From NCBI RefSeq assembly GCF_006864455.1, contig NZ_QHLK01000004.1, positions 62,001-126,000 on the forward strand: 64,000 nucleotides of DNA, given 5' to 3'. A model generated the notes under the pieces. The model saw only the letters and a program-made list of their open reading frames with translations. It had not been told where the DNA came from and made no database searches. Below, in pieces: positions 62,843-64,000 of this stretch; position 1 is the stretch's first letter; each line of letters opens with the position of its first letter. This stretch comes from Campylobacter sp. MIT 97-5078 (GTDB lineage Bacteria > Campylobacterota > Campylobacteria > Campylobacterales > Campylobacteraceae). Both the position numbers and the translations under genes were made by a program.

Positions 62843-63571
62843 TTGTTTGATACGACACGGATTATCAGTGGGGTGGTTTTAGTAGCTGGGGTGATTTTAA
62901 TCTTACTCATTAATGAACTAGCCCTTAATTTTGTAGTCTTTGCACTTTTATTTTACCTTGCTTTTAACGAGGGTAAAACACTTTTTAAAGACCAAAGTGC
63001 AAGTGTTTGGCTTGGCTTACTTGTCTTTGTGATAGGAAGTGTGCTTAAAGAGCCTTTGCTTGTGGGCACATTGTTTTTTATACTTGTAGTAGGATTTTTG
63101 GTATATAAAAAAGAGAAAAATTTACAGCAAAGCTTGATTTACCTTTATCCAACCCTACCTATCTTAGCACTTTGGCAGTTGTATTTAGATCATGGTGCGT
63201 TTGCTTTGTTTTGGCTTATTTTTATCGTAGCAGTGTGTGATAGTAGTGCGTATTTTGTCGGTAAAATGATAGGAAGCACACCTTTTTCACCAACAAGCCC
63301 AAACAAAACAAGAGAAGGCGTCATCGGTGGTTTAGTGTTTGCAACCATTTTTGGCACACTTATTGGACTTTTTGGATATAGCTTTTTACTTAGTCTTGCT
63401 ATTTCTTTTTTAAGTGCTGTTTTTGCAGTAATTGGCGACTTGCTAGAAAGCTATTTTAAACGCAAAGCAAAGATAAAAGATAGTGGCAATCTTATACCCG
63501 GACATGGTGGAATTTTAGATAGGATTGATGCTTTAATCATCGCTGCTTTTGTTATGGTTGCTCTTTTATGA
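62843..63571 (+). CDS. cdsA: Phosphatidate cytidylyltransferase CdsA
   Basis: CdsA makes CDP-diacylglycerol for phospholipid synthesis in the inner membrane. The 242-residue protein has about seven hydrophobic segments and the family signature at the C-terminus: SPNKTREGVIGGLVFATIFG, then SGNLIPGHGGILDRIDALI near 214-232. The start is a TTG at 62843, 6 bases after AAGGAG; the first residues MFDTTRIISG match the family. The stop overlaps the dxr start (ATGA). Confidence 0.95.
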   Translation: MFDTTRIISGVVLVAGVILILLINELALNFVVFALLFYLAFNEGKTLFKDQSASVWLGLLVFVIGSVLKEPLLVGTLFFILVVGFLVYKKEKNLQQSLIYLYPTLPILALWQLYLDHGAFALFWLIFIVAVCDSSAYFVGKMIGSTPFSPTSPNKTREGVIGGLVFATIFGTLIGLFGYSFLLSLAISFLSAVFAVIGDLLESYFKRKAKIKDSGNLIPGHGGILDRIDALIIAAFVMVALL

Positions 63572-64000
63572 TCCTTTTTGGAAGCACTGGCAGTATAGGG
63601 CAAAATGTGCTTTTTTTAGCCAAAAAGCACAAGATCAAGATCAACGCTCTTGCATGTGGAGAAAATATCAAACTCTTTAAAAAACAAATTGCTGAATTTA
63701 AGCCAGAATTTATTTGCATAAAAAACAAACAGGACAGACACGAGCTTGATTTTAATCCAAAAAAGATTTTTTACGCCCAAGAAGGCTTAGAGCATATTTT
63801 AAATATCAGTAATTCTAAGCTTGTGGTAAATGCCATAGTCGGTTTTGCAGGACTTCGTGCAAGCATACAAGCAAGCAAATTAAAAAAAACCCTCGCCCTT
63901 GCAAATAAAGAAAGCCTTGTTGTGGCTGGGAAATTCCTTAAACATACAAAAATCAAACCCATAGACAGCGAACACGCCGCACTAAAATGTTTGCTTAAAG
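63568..64000 (+). CDS. dxr: 1-deoxy-D-xylulose 5-phosphate reductoisomerase (Dxr), N-terminal part
   Basis: Dxr converts DXP to methylerythritol phosphate in isoprenoid synthesis. The 144 codons up to the window edge contain the NADPH-binding start MILFGSTGSIGQNVLFLAKK, then AIVGFAGLRASIQASKLKKT, TLALANKESLVVAGK near 110-124, and the metal/substrate site PIDSEHAALKCL near 131-142. The remaining C-terminal part lies outside the window. The ATG overlaps the cdsA stop by 4 bases, so the genes are coupled. Confidence 0.95.
   Translation, partial: MILFGSTGSIGQNVLFLAKKHKIKINALACGENIKLFKKQIAEFKPEFICIKNKQDRHELDFNPKKIFYAQEGLEHILNISNSKLVVNAIVGFAGLRASIQASKLKKTLALANKESLVVAGKFLKHTKIKPIDSEHAALKCLLK

Noticed and set aside
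1-64000. tRNA, rRNA or CRISPR features
   Set aside because: Reading the intergenic stretches, I found no T-loop-like tRNA sequences, conserved rRNA segments or regularly spaced repeats; a tRNAscan or CRISPR finder run would be decisive.

Overview
The window reads as chromosomal DNA of a thermotolerant Campylobacter, close to the C. jejuni / C. upsaliensis group. The evidence is the low G+C and dense coding, -10 boxes of the TTTGnTATAAT type with no clear -35 box, sigma-28 and sigma-54 flagellar promoters, the RacRS system, and a legionaminic-acid (ptm/leg) flagellar glycosylation locus with poly-G phase-variation tracts. Cj locus names are used from memory as family labels only. The gene order looks like blocks of C. 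jejuni synteny joined differently. No rRNA, tRNA, CRISPR array, prophage or intact insertion sequence was recognised.

Layout. 1-2944 (minus): flagellar genes flgI, flgJ, flgM, flgN and the start of flgK, with a sigma-54 promoter before flgI and a sigma-28 promoter before flgM. 3153-7623 (minus): housekeeping operon rpiB, a membrane coiled-coil gene, apt, dedA, pepA, ychF. 7949-11672: dnaJ, then racR-racS-recR. 11673-12210: a decayed haemagglutinin-like gene. 12211-16739: M20 amidohydrolase and ppk2, dsbD, a hypoxanthine/uracil-DNA glycosylase. 17045-19586: grpE-dnaK behind a promoter overlapped by an HspR-type (HAIR) operator; hrcA is not beside them. 19767-24349: small genes, a DHH phosphoesterase, flhA, an Rrf2 regulator and rpsO. 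24588-30470: branched-chain amino-acid transport (livJ, livK, livHMGF), possibly with a leader peptide. 30506-36554: ccsBA, a small membrane gene, flgR, asd. 36643-39393: htrB and waaC (lipid A and inner core) without the usual LOS glycosyltransferases next to htrB, then a PolB-like exonuclease.

39482-59628 is the accessory heart of the window. A degraded vWA-DUF3520 gene precedes legB-legC. Next come a broken YafQ-type toxin and an unusual cassette: two NeuD/PglD-like acyltransferases, a formyltransferase, a 3-hydroxyacyl-CoA-dehydrogenase-like enzyme and a sulfotransferase-like protein. It is followed by ptmG, legI, legG, ptmE, ptmF, ptmB, ptmA, two maf genes and a flagellin gene with a sigma-54 promoter. 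Three G10 tracts lie here. The one in ptmG puts the gene out of frame in this sequence; the other two sit at the 3' ends of the first acyltransferase and the formyltransferase genes. The enzymes together suggest CMP-legionaminic acid with extra, switchable acyl, formyl or amidino decoration, attached to flagellin with help from the Maf proteins. A strong sigma-28 promoter followed about 55 bp later by a terminator, between maf and flagellin, looks like a small RNA gene.

59675-64000: pldA and mobA (minus), then rqcH-like, a small charged protein, cdsA and the start of dxr (plus).
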